Source: SKLM01 sp964390305 (GTDB taxonomy: Bacteria > Chloroflexota > Anaerolineae > B4-G1). Taken from it: a DNA stretch of 64,000 bases. Location of the stretch: the NCBI GenBank assembly GCA_964390305.1, contig CAYMHT010000002.1, forward strand, positions 1 to 64,000, written 5' to 3'. The position numbers and the translations under genes were made by a program. The notes under the pieces are model-generated. The model was not told the origin of the DNA. It worked only from the letters and a program-made list of their open reading frames with translations, and ran no database searches. The first letter of the stretch is position 1, and each line of letters begins with the position of its first letter. This document shows positions 43,624-52,832 of this stretch, piece after piece.

Positions 43624-44616
43624 TCACTCACCAAGCCCCCCACGAATTGCCTCCACCACTCCGCCCTCCACAGCCTGCCGCGCCTGACCAACGGCGTTCT
43701 TGATCGCCCGGGCGTTCGAGCGCCCGTGCGCCACAATCACCACACCGTTCACACCCAGCAACGGCCCCCCGCCCACTTCAAAAGGATCTACACGCTTCGC
43801 CACCCGCCCGAAGGCGGGTTTCGCCAGGAGCCCCCCCAGGGCCGACAACGGGGCGCTCTTGATTTCGTCGCGGATCAGATTCGTCAACATGCTGGCGGTC
43901 GCCTCGATCGTCTTGATGAAGATGTTCCCGGTGAAACCATCGTGCACCACCACATCCGCCTCAAACCCCATCGCTTCCTTCGCCTCCACGTTGCCAGTGA
44001 AGGTCAGACCTGAGTCCTCAAACAGTTTGCTCGCCTCCTTCACCAGCTGATTCCCCTTGCCGCGTTCCTCTCCGTTCGAAAGGAGAGCTACCCGGGGCTC
44101 CGCAGCCCCCAGCACAGCCCGCGCGTAAAGTGACCCCATCAGCCCAAACTGAACCAGGTACTCGGGCTTGCAGTCCGCGTTCGCCCCGATATCAAGGGTG
44201 ATGAACTGCCCTGCAGGTAAAGGCATGATCGCCGCCAACGCTGGTCGCCTTACCCCGCGGATGCGTCTCAGCGTGTGTAGGGTCGCCACCGCCAGCACAC
44301 CGCCAGTATTGCCCGCCGACACGTATGCGTCCGCCTCTCCATCCCGCAGGAGCCGCATGCCGATGTGCATCGACGACTGCTCTTTCTCCCGCGCTGCCCA
44401 GGCAGGGTCATCGTCCATCTCGATCACGTCGGGGGCGTGCACAATCTCGAGCCCAAGGCCGCTCGTATCGAAGTCCGCCAACTGCTCCTCGATAGCATCT
44501 GCCCGCCCCACCAGCACGATTTGATCGTCCGGCCACGCCTCGGCTGCCGCCACAGCGCCAGCTACATCAGGCACCGGGTAGTTGTCTGAGCCCATAGCAT
44601 CCACCACAATCTTCAT
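43624..44616 (-). CDS. plsX: Phosphate acyltransferase PlsX
   Basis: The 330-residue protein starts MKIVVDAMGSDNYPVPDVAGA. It has the PlsX core, with ISAGNTGGVLAVA-like spacing (here VSAGNTGGVLAVATL), GQFITLDIGANADCKPEYL and VVVHDGFTGNIFIKTIE. PlsX converts acyl-ACP to acyl-phosphate for PlsY in phospholipid synthesis. GAGGAGGGTGAGCG precedes the ATG. It is first in the plsX-fabF-NERD operon and is divergent from the tRNA-Leu gene. Confidence 0.96.
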   Translation of the reverse strand: MKIVVDAMGSDNYPVPDVAGAVAAAEAWPDDQIVLVGRADAIEEQLADFDTSGLGLEIVHAPDVIEMDDDPAWAAREKEQSSMHIGMRLLRDGEADAYVSAGNTGGVLAVATLHTLRRIRGVRRPALAAIMPLPAGQFITLDIGANADCKPEYLVQFGLMGSLYARAVLGAAEPRVALLSNGEERGKGNQLVKEASKLFEDSGLTFTGNVEAKEAMGFEADVVVHDGFTGNIFIKTIEATASMLTNLIRDEIKSAPLSALGGLLAKPAFGRVAKRVDPFEVGGGPLLGVNGVVIVAHGRSNARAIKNAVGQARQAVEGGVVEAIRGGLGE

Positions 44617-44686
44617 TCGCTCACCCTCCTCTTCTCGTGTTCAACGCGCGCCTCCTGCACGCAGCACGAAGGGTAGGAGGAGCGAG

Positions 44687-44714
44687 TTGACAAGCAAGGC
44701 ATGCAGAGTATAAT
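44687..44714 (+). promoter_or_regulatory. Consensus promoter of tRNA-Leu
   Basis: TTGACA (44687-44692) and TATAAT (44709-44714) are both perfect and are separated by 16 nt. Transcription would start near 44721, a few bases before the mature tRNA end. Confidence 0.85.
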
Positions 44715-44725
44715 TGAGGCGTCGT

Positions 44726-44808
44726 GCCCCGGTGGCGGAATAGGCATACGCGGCAGGTTGAGGGCCTGTGCCCGCAAGGGCGTGGAGGTTCGACTCCTCT
44801 CCGGGGCA
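44726..44808 (+). tRNA. tRNA-Leu (anticodon GAG)
   Basis: The 83-nt sequence folds as a class II tRNA. The acceptor GCCCCGG pairs with CCGGGGC and the discriminator is A. The anticodon stem-loop reads GCAGG-TTGAGGG-CCTGT with anticodon GAG. The long variable arm is TGCCC-GCAA-GGGCG and the T arm is GGAGG-TTCGACT-CCTCT. The 3' CCA is not encoded (TCT follows), so it is added after transcription. Confidence 0.97.
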
Positions 44809-44876
44809 TCTCTATCCCCTCCGGGCAACCCTTCCCGAAGACCAACTCTCGAGAAGGTTTGTGGACACCCCAGTGC

Positions 44877-46334
44877 TCAGCGGTTTCGCTCCGAGCGGGG
44901 CCGCTTCCGCGGCCTGAAAAGCAGCCGAACTGGGGTGCCCGGAAATTCATGTGCCTCTCTCAGGCGGTTCTCCAGGTAGCGCTCATAGCTGAAATGCACC
45001 AGATCCGGATCGTTCACGTGGAATACGAACGTCGGTGGATCGACCTCGGGCTGGCTCGCGTAGTAGATCTTCAGTCGCCGCCCTCGCTTGCTCGGCGGCG
45101 CGTGTCGTGCCAGCGCGTCCTGAACAATCCGGTTCAGTTCACTCGTCGGGATGCGATCGAACCGCGCCTGCCACACCTCAAGCGCCGTAGGCAGCACCCG
45201 ATGCACCCCCTCACCGGTCAGGGCAGAGATGAACAAGATCGGCACGTAGTCCAGGAACCGTAGCGCATGTCGGACCCATCGAGTGTACTCCGTCACGGTG
45301 TCAGGGTCTCGCTCAACAAGATCCCATTTGTTGATCAGCACGACAACACTCGCCCATTGCTTGAGGATAGCCCCGGCGATGTGCGTGTCCTGACCCCTGA
45401 CTCCCTCCCATCCGTCGATGACCAACAAGCCGACATCCGCCCGCCGCAGCGCACGCAGGGCACGCAGGACACTGTAGTACTCCACACCCTGGGCGACTTT
45501 TCCCCGACGCCGGATGCCAGCAGTGTCGACCAGCGTGATCGGCGTTCCCTCCCACTCCAGGAACGTGTCGACGGCGTCACGCGTCGTACCGGGTACGTGG
45601 CTCACGATCACCCGCTCCTCGCCAAGCAGCCTGTTCAGGAGCGACGACTTGCCCACGTTCGGCCGGCCCACGATGGTCAACTCCACGCGCTTCTCAGCTG
45701 CCTCAGCCTCGGCACGCCCCACCTGTGGCCCTGGCGCTGTCTCTCTCAACGCGTCGACGACGGCATCGAGAAGGTCAGCCACACCACGCCCATGGAGGGC
45801 GGAGATCGGGTGGACCTCACCCAATCCAAGCGCGTAGAACTCCATCGCCTCGTGCTCCAGACGCTCGTTGTCCGCCTTGTTTGCTGCCAAGAAGACAGGA
45901 CACTTAGCCTTGCGCAAGACCTGCGCCACCTCCTGATCGCCCGCCGTGAGCCCGCTGATGGTGTCGGTCAGAAAGATCACAGCGTCTGCCTCCTCGACGG
46001 CCACCTCCGCCTGGCCCCGCATCAACGCGACATAAGGGGCCGAATCCTGCACCAGAACCCGCTCCGGCCCCGGCCGGCGCCCTGATTCAACAGTCTCTGG
46101 TAGCAGCTCCAGACCGCCGGTATCTATCACCGTGAAGGGGAGACCGTTCCATTCAGCTTCCGCATACAACCGATCCCGCGTCGTGCCAGGATCCTTGTGC
46201 ACCACCGCTATCCGCTGCCCGACAATCCGGTTGAAGAGCGTCGACTTGCCGACGTTCGGCCGTCCCACCAGACATACAATCCCGCGCTCAGAGCCCTCAG
46301 GCGCATTAATCCCTCGCGGATCGAGCCCATTCAT
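44877..46334 (-). CDS. der: Ribosome-assembly GTPase Der (EngA)
   Basis: The 485-residue protein has two GTPase domains: GRPNVGKSTLFNRI with DTGGLELLP and NKADNERLE, then GRPNVGKSSLLNRL with DTAGIRRRGKV and NKWDLVE. A KH-like C-terminal domain ends RLLFRPRKRPRSERNR. Der acts in 50S subunit assembly. A 20-residue insert in the first switch region (ESGRRPGPERV) is longer than in E. coli. It starts 2 nt after the cdaR stop, so it is translationally coupled. Confidence 0.96.
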   Translation of the reverse strand: MNGLDPRGINAPEGSERGIVCLVGRPNVGKSTLFNRIVGQRIAVVHKDPGTTRDRLYAEAEWNGLPFTVIDTGGLELLPETVESGRRPGPERVLVQDSAPYVALMRGQAEVAVEEADAVIFLTDTISGLTAGDQEVAQVLRKAKCPVFLAANKADNERLEHEAMEFYALGLGEVHPISALHGRGVADLLDAVVDALRETAPGPQVGRAEAEAAEKRVELTIVGRPNVGKSSLLNRLLGEERVIVSHVPGTTRDAVDTFLEWEGTPITLVDTAGIRRRGKVAQGVEYYSVLRALRALRRADVGLLVIDGWEGVRGQDTHIAGAILKQWASVVVLINKWDLVERDPDTVTEYTRWVRHALRFLDYVPILFISALTGEGVHRVLPTALEVWQARFDRIPTSELNRIVQDALARHAPPSKRGRRLKIYYASQPEVDPPTFVFHVNDPDLVHFSYERYLENRLREAHEFPGTPVRLLFRPRKRPRSERNR

Positions 46335-46336
46335 CG

Positions 46337-47617
46337 CTAGTCAGTTGCCGCCGGCGTGCCAGTGATCGTCCCCGTTATCTCAGGCGTTGCCGTCAGCTCC
46401 GTGACCTCCGATATCCTAACCTGCACCGTCGCCGGTATCACACCTTGCGACTCGATGGCATCGGGTACGACCACCTCCGGCTCAATCTGATGCGTACCAA
46501 CCGGTAGTTCGAACAACTCAAGCACCACCCGCACGTCGTTCGACGTCAGCGACTCCAGCCTCGGCAGCGGCCCGCTCAAGATCACCTGTACCGTGTCTGG
46601 GGAGACGGTGGCCGTGTAGCCCGGTTCCAGCCCCTGGATCTCCGGCGTGCTCGTGATCGTCGTGCTGCTCTGGATCGCTTCGATGAACACCCGCACCTCA
46701 ACTCGCTCGCCCGGCACGAGGCTGACCTTGGGCGGAGTGCTGAGACCGGGCCGTACCACGACGTCCTCCTCCGCTCCCTCCACCACCACCGGCCTTGTCT
46801 CGATGAACCCTTGCTCCAGGGCCCCCAGGTCCTGCGGGCTACCAAACACGGTCACTGTTGGCGGATTGATGGCAATATCCGTAATTCGGTACCCCGACGC
46901 AACTTCGCCGGTCAGCACCGCCTTGACCGCCAGCGTCGCATGATAACCCGATGGCTCGATCGGTATGCGAACGTTCACTGTCTCCGGCGTCAAGGAGACG
47001 TTCGGGACCACGTTCCCCTCCTCATCCCTCGGTCGCACAGTCAGGGCCTCTTCGACGTCCGCTTCGGCGCCCTGCATCGAAAGCGACGCATGGACCTCCA
47101 CCACTTGGCCTACGAAGCTGCTCGGCCCCGTCACCATCACCTCCCGCGGCTCCACCGTTTCCGCGCCCGGAACATAACCGATAGCTGGTCTGCCTTCCGT
47201 CTCAATACGCACAGGTACTTCCTGACTCGCCTTGGAATCCAGCTCGATCGTCACCGTCTGCGGATCGACGTCCACGACCCTCGACGGCTGCTCATCCAGA
47301 TCGACGTCGACCTCTACCTCGTGAACCCCGCTACCCAGACCACCAACATCCGCTACCGCGGAGAAGTCGTCCACGCTCAACGAGTCCCACACCGCCTGCG
47401 TCGTCCGCACCGTCACCCGGACCTCTTCGTCAAATCTCCCCACAATCACTAGATCTTCCGCAAGCCCAGCGGTCCTGACGGGAATCGACTGCGCAAACTG
47501 TCTCTCCACGGTCGGATTGGACTGCTCAACGGCCACAAACCACGCCAACACGGCCAGCATAAGTGCCATCACGATCAAAGGCAGATTGGCGACCAGCCAG
47601 CGCGCTGCCTGTCTCAT
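46337..47617 (-). CDS. cdaR: YbbR-domain protein, CdaR-like regulator of CdaA
   Basis: The 426-residue protein has one N-terminal membrane segment (about 11-27) and then four YbbR-like repeats, with recurrent pieces such as VTVFGSPQDLGALE, VMVTGPSSFVGQV and PDTVQVILSGPLP. It ends with a threonine-rich tail (TPEITGTITGTPAATD). YbbR proteins (CdaR) sit outside the membrane and modulate the diadenylate cyclase CdaA. Its start overlaps the cdaA stop (ATGA), the classic cdaA-cdaR arrangement. GlmM, often third in this operon, is absent. Confidence 0.88.
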   Translation of the reverse strand: MRQAARWLVANLPLIVMALMLAVLAWFVAVEQSNPTVERQFAQSIPVRTAGLAEDLVIVGRFDEEVRVTVRTTQAVWDSLSVDDFSAVADVGGLGSGVHEVEVDVDLDEQPSRVVDVDPQTVTIELDSKASQEVPVRIETEGRPAIGYVPGAETVEPREVMVTGPSSFVGQVVEVHASLSMQGAEADVEEALTVRPRDEEGNVVPNVSLTPETVNVRIPIEPSGYHATLAVKAVLTGEVASGYRITDIAINPPTVTVFGSPQDLGALEQGFIETRPVVVEGAEEDVVVRPGLSTPPKVSLVPGERVEVRVFIEAIQSSTTITSTPEIQGLEPGYTATVSPDTVQVILSGPLPRLESLTSNDVRVVLELFELPVGTHQIEPEVVVPDAIESQGVIPATVQVRISEVTELTATPEITGTITGTPAATD

Positions 47618-48450
47618 GATCCTCCCAGCCTCTGACGCAGCTGCCGAATTCGCTGTGACCAGCCTCGTTCAAGCATCGGTTGGTAGAAAGCGTGCAGAAC
47701 CTTTTCCAGCCGCTTGGCATCCAGATTCCGGATAATGCGCCCATTGTGCGCAATTGAGATGGCGCCTCTCTCCTCAGAGACGACGACTGCAATCGCGTCA
47801 CTCTCCTCTGTCACCCCGATCGCCGCTCGGTGACGCAGACCCAGCTGACGGTCCGCCAGAAAGGCCGTGGACAGCGGCAGCACGCACCCGGCCGCGAGCA
47901 CCCGTCCTTCACGAACGATCACTGCCCCATCGTGCAATGTGGTGCTGGGATTGAAGATGGTGAGTAGCAGTTCGTACGACACCTCAGCATCCAGCTCCAC
48001 GCCACTGTCCACAAACTCCTGGAGCCCTGTTCGCCGCTCCAAGACGATCAGTGCCCCGTGGTGACGCTGGGCCAGCGTCTGCGCTACCTCGGTGACGGTG
48101 GACAGCGCAAATTCCACCTCCTCCCGTCTCCCCACTCTCCGGCCAAACAGTGTCCCTGGGCGCCCCAGCTGTTCCAGCGCGCGCCGTAGCTCCGGCTGAA
48201 AGATGACCGGGATCGCCACCAGCAAGGCGGGGAGCGTGCTCTCGATCAACCACCCGAAAGCTCGGAGCTCGATCAGCCCGCCCAGCAGCAGCACGACAAT
48301 CACCAAGAAGATAAGGCCGCGGAGCAGGGGAACGGCTCGAGTGCCCCGGACGAGATAGAAGAGCCAGAAGAAGATCAAGGCCACGAGCAGAATGTCGACA
48401 GCATCCACCCATCCGAGCCTCTGAAGGTACCAAAACAGATCAGGGATCAT
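47614..48450 (-). CDS. cdaA: Diadenylate cyclase CdaA (c-di-AMP synthase)
   Basis: The 278-residue protein has three membrane segments (about 18-34, 42-60 and 66-84), then the DisA_N domain. Catalytic motifs are DGAVIV at about 174-179 and LGLRHRAAIG at about 203-212. It makes c-di-AMP from two ATP at the inner face of the membrane. Length is the usual 270-280. It lies downstream of the TPR gene by 67 nt and overlaps cdaR. Confidence 0.95.
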   Translation of the reverse strand: MIPDLFWYLQRLGWVDAVDILLVALIFFWLFYLVRGTRAVPLLRGLIFLVIVVLLLGGLIELRAFGWLIESTLPALLVAIPVIFQPELRRALEQLGRPGTLFGRRVGRREEVEFALSTVTEVAQTLAQRHHGALIVLERRTGLQEFVDSGVELDAEVSYELLLTIFNPSTTLHDGAVIVREGRVLAAGCVLPLSTAFLADRQLGLRHRAAIGVTEESDAIAVVVSEERGAISIAHNGRIIRNLDAKRLEKVLHAFYQPMLERGWSQRIRQLRQRLGGS

Positions 48451-48517
48451 AGATCAATGCCGATCCATCTACGACACCGCTGGACCTCACCCTCGACACC
48501 CCTTCTAGAATGAGACA

Positions 48518-50878
48518 TCAGGCGCCGGCCTGTCCCGTCGTCCCCATCGTCTCCAGTAGGTCCTGGTAGCCATCCACGCCCGGCGGATTCAGGGCGATGA
48601 TCGCCCGAATAGTTGCCTTAGCTTCTTCGCGCTGTCCGGCGTCGAGCTGTAGATGCGCCAGCCTCTCCATGTGCTCCACAGCCACCTCCGTGTCTCCCAC
48701 GTCGAGATGCACCTCGGCCACCCGCCCCCGCAGGGGGATGCTGTCGGGCCACCTCTCGACCAGATCACTCAAGACACTGAACATCCGCTCTGCCCGACCC
48801 CTCTCCCGGTACAGTTGAAGAAGCCCGTCGAGTTCCTGAATCGCCCTCTCCGGTCGATTGAGTCGATGGTAAAGCTCCGTCAACGACCTACGCGCTCGCT
48901 CATCGCCGGGCGCTTCGTCCCGAATCCGTTCGTACACCGACACCGCACGCCTCCAGTCTACGCGCTGCGTATCGATGTCGGCGATCCTGTGGAGAATACG
49001 CACCGTCCAGTCCCGCGCCTCGTCACTCCTGTGCGCCAGTCGAAGCGCCTCCTCGTAGGCCTCGCGCGCCAGGCCCATCTGCGCAAGACGGTAGTGGCTA
49101 TCCGCCAGCATCAGGTATTCTCTCAACGCGTCATCGATATTTCCGTCGCTGACGAGCAAGTCAATAACCTTGGCTCGCACGCCTGCGTCCATAGGCGCCA
49201 GGTCAAGGGCCCGCTCGTACATTGCCACAGCCTGGCGTGGCAGCCCACGAGTCCGATACGTGTCGCCTATCACCACGAACTTATTGACTGCCTCCTCCAC
49301 GTCCCCCATCGCGAGACACACATCGGCAAGCTGCCGATGGACAGGCAGGCAGGTGGGCGTCGACTCCAGCGCGTAATGGCATTCTTCCATCGCCGAGTAG
49401 TACAGACCTCGTCTGACGTATTCTCGGGACGTCGCAATCGACTCCAGCGTCCGCTCCCAGTGCGGGACCGTCAACGCCTCCGCCAGGCTCACGCCTGTCC
49501 CCTGTCCGGCCAGCGTGTCGAGTATCTGGCGCGCCGCCCTGACTCTGTCCTCCCAATCCTCATCCTTCAGCAAGCTCACCAGTGAGTTGACGAAATCGAG
49601 CGCCTGGGACCGGTGGCCTTCAACCAAGTAGCCATCACTCAGGTGCTCGTACAGACTGAGCAGATCATCAGTATGCTCTTCCCGGGCGTTCGCCACATCG
49701 ATGGTCTTCAACACCTCGATGAAGTGCTCTAGTGCCTCATTCACGCGCCCGCGAGCACGGTAGCACTCCCCAAGAGCAAAGCAGCTACCCAGCCTGTAAT
49801 CAGAATGCGCGGCGGCACGCTTAAACTCCGCCACTGCATCGTCAAACCGGCGCAACTCCTGATAGAGGTACCCCAGGCTAAACTGCAGCGCCGCACAGTC
49901 TCCACCAGCCTCGATCACCTTCTCATACGCTGTCACCGCCTCCGCGGCCTTCCCACGAGCTTGCAGGTCGATCGCCTCGCTGATAAGGGCGTCAACCGCC
50001 CTCCTACCGCGCCCTCCGGCTCCCATTCCGAAGGGTTCTTGTTCCCTGAAGATGCTCTCCGCCAGCTCCGAAAGCGCCTTGCGTCGCGTGACCTCCGCCG
50101 GGCTCCCTTTTTCTTCCCTCTGCTCATACGCCTCCGCAGCCTCGAAATCCAGGCCTACCACCTCGGCAAGTTCCGGTTCCACCGCAGCTTCAGACGCCGA
50201 CCGAGTCCCAGCATCAGCTCCCGCCCTCATCTCACCGTCCTGACGCAGTTCATCGAGCATGCTCGACACGTCAGGATTGTCTGGCGCCAGCCGTTGCGCG
50301 TGTTCGCAGAGGCGAATCGCATAGTCGGGCCGCTGTCGATCCCGGTATAGCCCTGCCAGCGCCAGGCATTCGCCAACCGCTTTCCCCGTTCGCCCTTCAC
50401 GCTGATACTGCTTCAGCAACGCCACCCGCACGTCCACGCAGGACGGGTCCAGGTCAGCGGCTGCCTCCCAGCACCCCGCCGCCAGCTGGGGCGCCCGCTG
50501 CTGCTCGATATACTGCCTGCCACAGGCCAGGAACGCTCTGGCAGCCTCCTTCTTGTGGCCAACCTCCTCCAGTGCTTTCGCCAGTTGCTGCAGCAACACT
50601 GGGTCTTCAGGCTCGATTTCGCTCGCCCGCCTGTAGATCTCCAATGCCTTTCCTGGTCGCCCCACACTCCGATAGGCCATACCCAGGCCCGAAAGCGCCG
50701 GAACGCTCTCTGGGAACTCCTCGAGCGCCCGTTCATAGGCCGAGATGGCCTCCAACCAGTCCCCCTCCCACGCAACCCCAGTGGCGGCTCGCATTGCCTT
50801 CTCGAACACTTCCCGGTCTCCTGCCACCATCGGACCTCTCAGTCTCTCTGAGTCGGCTTGGCCCTTCTCTCGATCCAT
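48518..50878 (-). CDS. Large tetratricopeptide-repeat protein
   Basis: The 786-residue protein is built almost wholly of TPR repeats, recognisable from ALSGLGMAYRSVGRPGKALE, LQFSLGYLYQELRRFDDAV and LADVCLAMGDVEEAVNKF. About 15 repeats are visible. No signal peptide or membrane segment is present and no catalytic domain is seen, so it should be a cytoplasmic scaffold. It begins 2 nt after the argF stop and precedes cdaA. A scaffold role for division or envelope synthesis is only a guess. Confidence 0.85.
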   Translation of the reverse strand: MDREKGQADSERLRGPMVAGDREVFEKAMRAATGVAWEGDWLEAISAYERALEEFPESVPALSGLGMAYRSVGRPGKALEIYRRASEIEPEDPVLLQQLAKALEEVGHKKEAARAFLACGRQYIEQQRAPQLAAGCWEAAADLDPSCVDVRVALLKQYQREGRTGKAVGECLALAGLYRDRQRPDYAIRLCEHAQRLAPDNPDVSSMLDELRQDGEMRAGADAGTRSASEAAVEPELAEVVGLDFEAAEAYEQREEKGSPAEVTRRKALSELAESIFREQEPFGMGAGGRGRRAVDALISEAIDLQARGKAAEAVTAYEKVIEAGGDCAALQFSLGYLYQELRRFDDAVAEFKRAAAHSDYRLGSCFALGECYRARGRVNEALEHFIEVLKTIDVANAREEHTDDLLSLYEHLSDGYLVEGHRSQALDFVNSLVSLLKDEDWEDRVRAARQILDTLAGQGTGVSLAEALTVPHWERTLESIATSREYVRRGLYYSAMEECHYALESTPTCLPVHRQLADVCLAMGDVEEAVNKFVVIGDTYRTRGLPRQAVAMYERALDLAPMDAGVRAKVIDLLVSDGNIDDALREYLMLADSHYRLAQMGLAREAYEEALRLAHRSDEARDWTVRILHRIADIDTQRVDWRRAVSVYERIRDEAPGDERARRSLTELYHRLNRPERAIQELDGLLQLYRERGRAERMFSVLSDLVERWPDSIPLRGRVAEVHLDVGDTEVAVEHMERLAHLQLDAGQREEAKATIRAIIALNPPGVDGYQDLLETMGTTGQAGA

Positions 50879-50880
50879 AC

Positions 50881-51825
50881 CTAGACTCCGGACGCCCTCT
50901 CCTCGTCTCCCATCAGGCTGACCAGCAACGCCTTCTGGGCATGCATCCGGTTCTCAGCCTGATCCCACAGGACCGAGTGTGGGCCATCGCAGACCGCATC
51001 TGTGATCTCCTGCCCTCGATGCGCAGGCAGGCAGTGCATAACGATGACGTCGGACTTGGCGTTCTCAAGCAACGCCTGATTCACCTGGTAAGGCGCGAAG
51101 ATCCGAGCCCGCTCCGTTGCCTCTTCTTCCTCACCCATCGACGCCCACACGTCCGTATAGACCACATCTGCGTCCGTGACGGCCTCCTCCGGTTCGTGGG
51201 TCGCAAATACCTCGCTGCCGCTCGTCGCAGCGAACCGCTGACCCTGCTTCCAGACGTCATGCGCCAGCTCGTATCCCGCAGGGTTGGCAATCGCGAAGTC
51301 CATTCCCACGAGCGTGGCGCCGAACAACAGTGACGTAGCTACGTTGTTCCCGTCCCCCACGAAAGCCAGCTTGTGCCCCGTGAGATCGTCCCCCTTCTTC
51401 TCGACCATCGTGAGCAGATCAGACAACCCTTGACACGGATGATTATAGTCAGACAGACCGTTGATCACCGGGACCGACGAATACACTGCCAGGGTCAATA
51501 CATGGTCGTGATCAAAGACCCGCGCCATGATCCCGTCCACGTACCGAGAGAACACCCGTGACACATCGGGCACACCCTCCCGTTCGCCCAACTGAATCTC
51601 AAAAGGAGAGAAGTAGAGCGCCTGGCCGCCGAGGTGGAGCATCCCCATCTCAAAAGAGGCTCGAGTTCGAAGAGAAGGCTTCTGAAAGATCATGCCGAGG
51701 GTCTTGCCCCCCAACAAAGGACGGTTTCCTCCACGCTTCCACTCTCTCTTCAACTGCGCGGCTAGGTCGAGCAGAGCGCGAATCTCCTCAGACGTAAGGT
51801 CAGCCAGACTAAGAAAATGTCGCAT
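50881..51825 (-). CDS. argF: Ornithine carbamoyltransferase
   Basis: The 314-residue protein has the carbamoyl-phosphate site KPSLRTRASFE (about 49-59), YNHPCQGLSDLLT, the ornithine loop VWASMGEEEE, and HCLPAHRGQEI. It makes citrulline in arginine synthesis. GGAGG lies 8 nt before ATG 51825; an in-frame GTG at 51840 is less well placed. No other arg gene is in the window. It is first in a unit that continues with the TPR protein. Confidence 0.95.
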   Translation of the reverse strand: MRHFLSLADLTSEEIRALLDLAAQLKREWKRGGNRPLLGGKTLGMIFQKPSLRTRASFEMGMLHLGGQALYFSPFEIQLGEREGVPDVSRVFSRYVDGIMARVFDHDHVLTLAVYSSVPVINGLSDYNHPCQGLSDLLTMVEKKGDDLTGHKLAFVGDGNNVATSLLFGATLVGMDFAIANPAGYELAHDVWKQGQRFAATSGSEVFATHEPEEAVTDADVVYTDVWASMGEEEEATERARIFAPYQVNQALLENAKSDVIVMHCLPAHRGQEITDAVCDGPHSVLWDQAENRMHAQKALLVSLMGDEERASGV

Positions 51826-51885
51826 CGGAATCCCCTCCACTGAATCTCGGTGACTGTTGGAGACAGGCCAGAGCAGACACGCGCA

Positions 51886-51913
51886 AGTATACCATAAGGA
51901 ACGCCCCGTTCAA
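51886..51913 (-). promoter_or_regulatory. Promoter of argF
   Basis: On the minus strand TTGAAC (51908-51913) and TATACT (51886-51891) are separated by 16 nt. Transcription would start near 51879, about 54 nt before the ATG. It lies directly after the ccmD stop, so the ccm and argF units are separate. Confidence 0.65.
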
Positions 51914-51953
51914 AATCCCTGCCCACTCAAACCAGTGCCTGCTCCTGCCCCTT

Positions 51954-52091
51954 TTACCCGCGCTCTTCCAGCCGCTCCTCCATCGCCTTGATCTCTAGCT
52001 CGATCCGCCGCTGCCGCGCCCAGATCGAGAACACGAGGACAAACGTAAACGCCCAAAACACCGCGTAGGCCGCCACCAGATAGACAGACAT
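51954..52091 (-). CDS. ccmD: CcmD-like small membrane protein
   Basis: The 45-residue protein MSVYLVAAYAVFWAFTFVLV... has one membrane segment (about 4-23) followed by a charged helix (RQRRIELEIKAMEERLEERG). This is the size and shape of CcmD, which holds the CcmC/CcmE complex. ATG 52091 follows GGGGAGGCTGTG; a longer in-frame start at 52136 overlaps ccmC and is less likely. It is last in the ccm operon. Confidence 0.75.
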   Translation of the reverse strand: MSVYLVAAYAVFWAFTFVLVFSIWARQRRIELEIKAMEERLEERG

Positions 52092-52122
52092 CACAGCCTC
52101 CCCTGCTCCTCCACTAGCCGTT

Positions 52123-52815
52123 TCACCTCCGTTCAAGGTTCACCCGCAACCGAACCACCTCTTCCCTCGCTCGCTCGAGAGACACCCGCAAGCGGAGCGT
52201 CGTCGCGTACAGCAGCGTGAAAGCCCCAATGGCCACCAACAACGTCTGCGTCATCCGCGGCGTGATGGCCATTCCCTCACCCCCCGTCAGAACGTCTGGA
52301 TGAATCGTCCGCCACCATCGAATCGCGAACCAGGACAACGGCACGGTGACGAAAGCCACAATGCCGTAGACAGCACCGAACCGCGCCTTCTGCTCGGAGC
52401 TCTCCACCGATGCGCGCAGCATCCCGTACGCCACGTAGATCAGAAACTGGACGACAGAGATCGTCAGCCGCGGCTCCCAGGTCCAGTAGGTGCCCCACAC
52501 CGGCTTCGCCCACAGCGACCCTGTGACGACGGTCATGGCGATGAACGTGAGCCCCACCTCAACCGACGAGAGGCTTACCATGTCCCATCGGCGCCCCCCC
52601 GTCGCGAGGTAGCCAATCCCTGTTACAAGGGTCACGAAGAAGGCAAAGAATCCCACCCATGCAGAAGCCACGTGGAAGTAAAAGATGCGCTGCACATCGC
52701 CCATCGTGGCCTCGCGCGGGGCGTAGAGAAACACCATCCCCAAAGCCGCGATCACAGCCGCCCCGGTCCCGGCCGTAAGGACAACGTCCCACACCCGTCG
52801 TCTCCACTTGCTCAT
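52123..52815 (-). CDS. ccmC: Heme exporter/handling protein CcmC
   Basis: The 230-residue protein has six membrane segments and the heme-handling motif WGTYWTWEPRLT at about 107-118, where most CcmC have WGTWWxWDxRLT (Asp to Glu here). The periplasmic heme-ligand histidine is in YFHVASAW (about H48). CcmC loads heme onto CcmE. It follows ccmB by 17 nt. Confidence 0.92.
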   Translation of the reverse strand: MSKWRRRVWDVVLTAGTGAAVIAALGMVFLYAPREATMGDVQRIFYFHVASAWVGFFAFFVTLVTGIGYLATGGRRWDMVSLSSVEVGLTFIAMTVVTGSLWAKPVWGTYWTWEPRLTISVVQFLIYVAYGMLRASVESSEQKARFGAVYGIVAFVTVPLSWFAIRWWRTIHPDVLTGGEGMAITPRMTQTLLVAIGAFTLLYATTLRLRVSLERAREEVVRLRVNLERR

Positions 52816-52832
52816 CGCTTCTCGCCCCTTCC

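Noticed and set aside
44665..44693. Divergent promoter for plsX sharing the tRNA -35
   Set aside because: TTGTCA is present on the minus strand but no acceptable -10 lies at 16-18 nt.
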